Shown piece by piece: positions 61,271 to 64,000 of a stretch of DNA of 64,000 bases (position 1 is the first letter of the stretch; every line of letters begins with the position of its first letter). The stretch covers positions 14,825,501 through 14,889,500 of the forward strand of contig NC_091971.1 in assembly GCF_036711975.1 (NCBI RefSeq). Direction: 5' to 3'. The notes under the pieces are model-generated. The model was not told where the DNA came from. It searched no databases and saw only the letters and a program-made list of their open reading frames with translations. The DNA comes from Onthophagus taurus (Eukaryota > Arthropoda > Insecta > Coleoptera > Scarabaeidae). A program made the position numbers and the translations under genes.

Positions 61271-62545
61271 ATGTCGGAAAATTGCGTGTTAAGAAAATCA
61301 GTTCCTTTAGGAACATTTGCTCAGTCGTACTTAACGGAAACCGAGAAACGAGAAAATGTACCTCCAGGTAAAATTATATCTAATTTACTTTCATAATTTT
61401 CAATTAACTTATTTCATATTTAGATGCCACATTTGGGGGCATTCTATCGGATAACAAGTACGCCTGGTACGTTAATGGTTCGAGGTTACAAGTCGTTGAT
61501 GTTCGACGCGGTAAAACTATAGCTGGGTGGTGTTTTGGATCCATTGTAAAAGACTCTACAACGAAAGTTGTTTGCATTGCTGAAATCCCCATATTGTCTC
61601 GGGAAACTCCCGTGCTTGTTGTTGGTTTAGAATATTTATCCACAGGAGGGACTATATGTGTCTTTGATGTATTAACTTCTAAAGTTGTACGTGCATTACA
61701 GCTAAAAGAAAAGGTAAAAACATTGATTTAATAAAGTAAGAGGTTTGAATTAAAATTTTTGTTTTTTAGATATCTAGTTTGCATGTTATTGATGGTGGAA
61801 AAGATTTGTTACCCCTTCAAGGTCCTTTGAGATCATTTGATGGTGTTATTGGTGTTGGTTGCGTTGGAGGAGGAATTTTGTTAATTGATTTATGCCGACA
61901 TTCTATTGAAGAAGGCAAGTAATCAAAAAAAAATTTTTTTTTGTTTTAATAAAAATTTTTTGCTATAGAACAAGATCGAGATGAAGTAGATACTTGCCGA
62001 ATAGAGGAATTAACATGTAAAGATCTTCCACATTTAGAATACCACAAACAAAAATTAAGAAGTGGTGTTCACTTAGCCATTAATTTAAACAGTAAGATTT
62101 TTTAAATATTTTAAAATCCAAATTTTATTGAATATTTTTAGGTTCCACAAATTATATTAATAAACATAGACGTGGGCCAGATATGGCAATAACCTCTTTA
62201 TGTTATTGTCCACAATTAGCTTCATTAATTGTTGGTTATAGTTTTGGAGCATGGCAATTATGGGAACTATTAACAATGAAATGTGTTTACACATCACCTA
62301 CTTATGATAAAAACATACCAGTCTCTCATTTTGCAATACAAGTTAGTTTTAATAAATTGCTGTTATGTATATATTAAATATTTAACTTTTTTTAGGAACC
62401 TTCAGATGATCCAAAACCAGTTTGTTACATTTGGGCTATTTATAGTTGCTATAAAGAAATATTAACCACTTATCCACTAGCGGTTCTATACTCAGTTAAT
62501 TATACAATTAAAGAATTTCATGATGGTTATGGTGTTTTATATCAG
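61271..62545 (+). CDS. AHCTF1: Nucleoporin ELYS / AHCTF1, N-terminal beta-propeller (partial, runs off in an intron)
   Basis: Six exons in the window: 61271-61367, 61424-61713, 61770-61914, 61969-62091, 62142-62341 and 62396-62545. These code 335 aa, and the CDS continues past the window. ELYS docks the Y-complex on chromatin and starts post-mitotic nuclear-pore assembly. Matching blocks are 'GGILSDNKYAWYVNGSRLQVVDVRRG', 'TPVLVVGLEYLSTGGTICVFDVLTSKVVRAL', 'FFGV'-type 'FDGVIGVGCVGGGILLIDLC', 'QKLRSGVHLAINL', 'LIVGYSFGAWQLWELL' and 'QEPSDDPKPVCYIWAIYS', in the order of the ELYS propeller. The intron after exon 3 uses a GC donor (AAG|gcaagt); the alternative GT two codons later would break the frame. 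The last donor is at 62546 and no further exon was found. Confidence 0.87.
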
Positions 62546-62904
62546 GTAGAGTATCATTATTAGTATTTTTATAAGCACTATTTAATTGAAAATTGTGTTT
62601 AACTCTTTGCATTTGAGAGACTTTGCTATGGGTGAACATTGTATGCTTGTTTCCAGTATTGTTCTTTAAATTTTATATGTGGCCTATAGCATACATCAAA
62701 CCTGTTGGGTTGGGTTGGGTTGCTAGTACTGTTAGAAATTGATACTCAATGATCAAAATGGCTACTCAAGTATACCCCATCAGAATATGTAATTATTAAG
62801 AACGCGCGCGCTGGGTTTTTTTTTATTCATTTGATATCTATGGACATTTAGGGTCAAATATACATGAATAAATTGTTTTAGAACTGTTTATTAACCGAAA
62901 TATA

Positions 62905-63470
62905 CAGTGTCCGCCAAAAAGTCAGCAACAACCGTTTTATTTTTGTTCCATTGCATCAACGTTTTTGACATTTAGCGTATTAAGCTTTCTTTTAGCTTTA
63001 AAAGTATTTTTTTATTATTATTTAGGACCGGAAGTGGCCACCATCACTTCCGGTCCTCCGGAAGTAGACCTCAACTTTCGTATGCGAAAAAATATGTTGA
63101 CTTTGATAAAAGTTACTGGTACCTAGCATTTTTCGTTTTCGAGTTATTTTGATTTAAGTTTTTGTTTGGTAAATTTCACCATGCTCATAAAACCCTATAT
63201 CTCAGCCAATATTTATTCAAGAAAGCTGTAGGTAGGTAAGATTACTCTTCAGATGATATCAAATAGATTGTCATTTGTTGTATCAGTATCTTATACAGGA
63301 AGGTCAAAAATTGAAATTGTTGAAATTGAATATGGAGAAACATATTCACTGGCAAGAAAGCTGAACATTTTGTATGGTACGCCCCATATTTTTTTAACCT
63401 ACCAGTGAGAGGATTAAATTTTTTATCCACAGAAATAAAACGGGTGTTGCTGACTTTTTGGCGGACACTG
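62905..63470. mobile_element. MITE with ~39-bp TIRs and TA target (566 bp)
   Basis: The ends are 'CAGTGTCCGCCAAAAAGTCA' continuing to 'gcaacaaccgttttattt', with an inverted near-identical copy at 63432-63470. TATA lies on both outer sides. The interior is the third copy of the repeat family seen twice at 42640-43960, including 'ttgactttgataaaagttac', 'ggtacctagca' and 'agtatcttatacaggaaggt'. There is no coding capacity. It lies in an ELYS intron. Confidence 0.88.
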
Positions 63471-63519
63471 TATAATATGTATGGGGTAACATACATAAAT
63501 ATAACTGAAGTTTTTAGTT

Positions 63520-63700
63520 GCTGCTGTCACTTTCTATGTACTTATGGCATTCTAAACAAACAGGAACAACATGTTCTCTGCATATACTTTTATTACATTT
63601 TTCACATCGGGTTTTAGTTTTGCAATTGTTCCCAGATGAATAGCTTTGACATCTACTTGATGTAATCTTTGGACGTTGCATTATCCCAGGTGTCCTTACC
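63520..63700 (-). mobile_element. piggyBac transposase C-terminal zinc-finger fragment
   Basis: The minus strand reads 'TPGIMQRPKITSSRCQSYS', then 'TRCEKCNKSICREHVVPVCLEC'. This C..C...C..H...C..C arrangement is typical of the cysteine-rich C-terminus of piggyBac transposases. Only this end is legible, and it is antisense to ELYS within an intron. Confidence 0.65.
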
Positions 63701-63839
63701 TATGGGTAATAGAACTTGTATCTCAAAATCTCTGGATGTTCCTTATTGTTTATGGTTGCAGAAACAAGTTGCTTATTTCCATATTTAGCGATAAATACCA
63801 ATAAGAAATTTAGAAACATATGTAAACATTTTTCAGTCA

Positions 63840-63996
63840 ATTATTTGTCTATGCACTTTCACAAACACAGAAGGATGCGGTTGTCTTCTATTTGGATATC
63901 TTCTCCTATACTCTAGGGCTACTTCTGCTTTCCGTTTGCAAACCCATAAAGAAAATGAATATCCGCTAACTCTTGGTTAAGAAAAATAAACGGCAT
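63840..63996 (-). mobile_element. Transposon-associated helix-turn-helix fragment (DUF4817-like)
   Basis: The minus strand begins 'MPFIFLNQELADIHFLYGFANG' and, after a 1-base frameshift, continues 'EVALEYRRRYPNRRQPHPSVF' and 'VKVHRQI'. This pattern ('EladMh..YG.a.gn...A...Y...fPnR..P....F...h..l') is the N-terminal HTH found in many insect mobile-element ORFs. The frameshift and the short length mark it as a remnant. Confidence 0.65.
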
Positions 63997-64000
63997 TTTA

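Noticed and set aside
1-64000. CRISPR arrays, bacterial operons, ribosome binding sites
   Set aside because: The window is clearly eukaryotic. The repeats seen lack regularly spaced identical units with unique spacers.

Overview
The window is eukaryotic and almost certainly an insect. It is AT-rich, with introns of about 50 to several thousand bases carrying GT-AG sites, dense remnants of DNA transposons and non-LTR retrotransposons, and an imaginal disc growth factor (IDGF, an arthropod chitinase-like family). A beetle or a related holometabolan would fit, but nothing here fixes the order. Gene models were built by joining exons whose splice sites and reading phases agree across the whole CDS. 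Coordinates may be off by 1-2 bases next to homopolymers.

Layout. 1-4340: LINE remnants and degenerate short repeats. 4394-6639 (-): vitamin K-dependent gamma-glutamyl carboxylase. 6640-10300: gene-poor, with a palindromic MITE. 10305-12865 (-): Rrp6/EXOSC10 exosome nuclease. 13105-14112: Tc1-like transposon. 14607-15451 (+): TMEM98. 15518-16705 (-): WDR18, convergent with TMEM98 and head-to-head with the next gene. 17147-23468 (+): POM121-like FG nucleoporin. 25069-30126 (+): Y-box cold-shock protein. 31855-37430 (-): IDGF with a possible duplicated 36-nt cassette exon. 39613-55643 (+): CNK, the Ras/MAPK scaffold, with an intronless TAF5L-like SAGA gene nested on the opposite strand of one intron (44448-46103). 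57705-58659 (-): THAP/P-element-like gene. 59206-60849 (+): unrecognised gene with exon-encoded repeats and two KEN boxes. 61271-window end (+): N-terminal part of the nucleoporin ELYS.

The genes are mainly housekeeping (RNA decay, ribosome biogenesis, nuclear pore, transcription co-activation, signalling) and do not form one pathway. Two are nucleoporins. The large introns and intergenic gaps hold most of the unusual material: MITEs with clear terminal inverted repeats and target-site duplications, a mariner/piggyBac chimeric reading frame, a repeat family present three times, and local tandem duplications. The points most worth following up are the repeat/KEN-box gene, the truncated THAP gene lacking one zinc ligand, the IDGF cassette exon, the nested TAF5L gene and a MITE with a perfect 9-bp target duplication.
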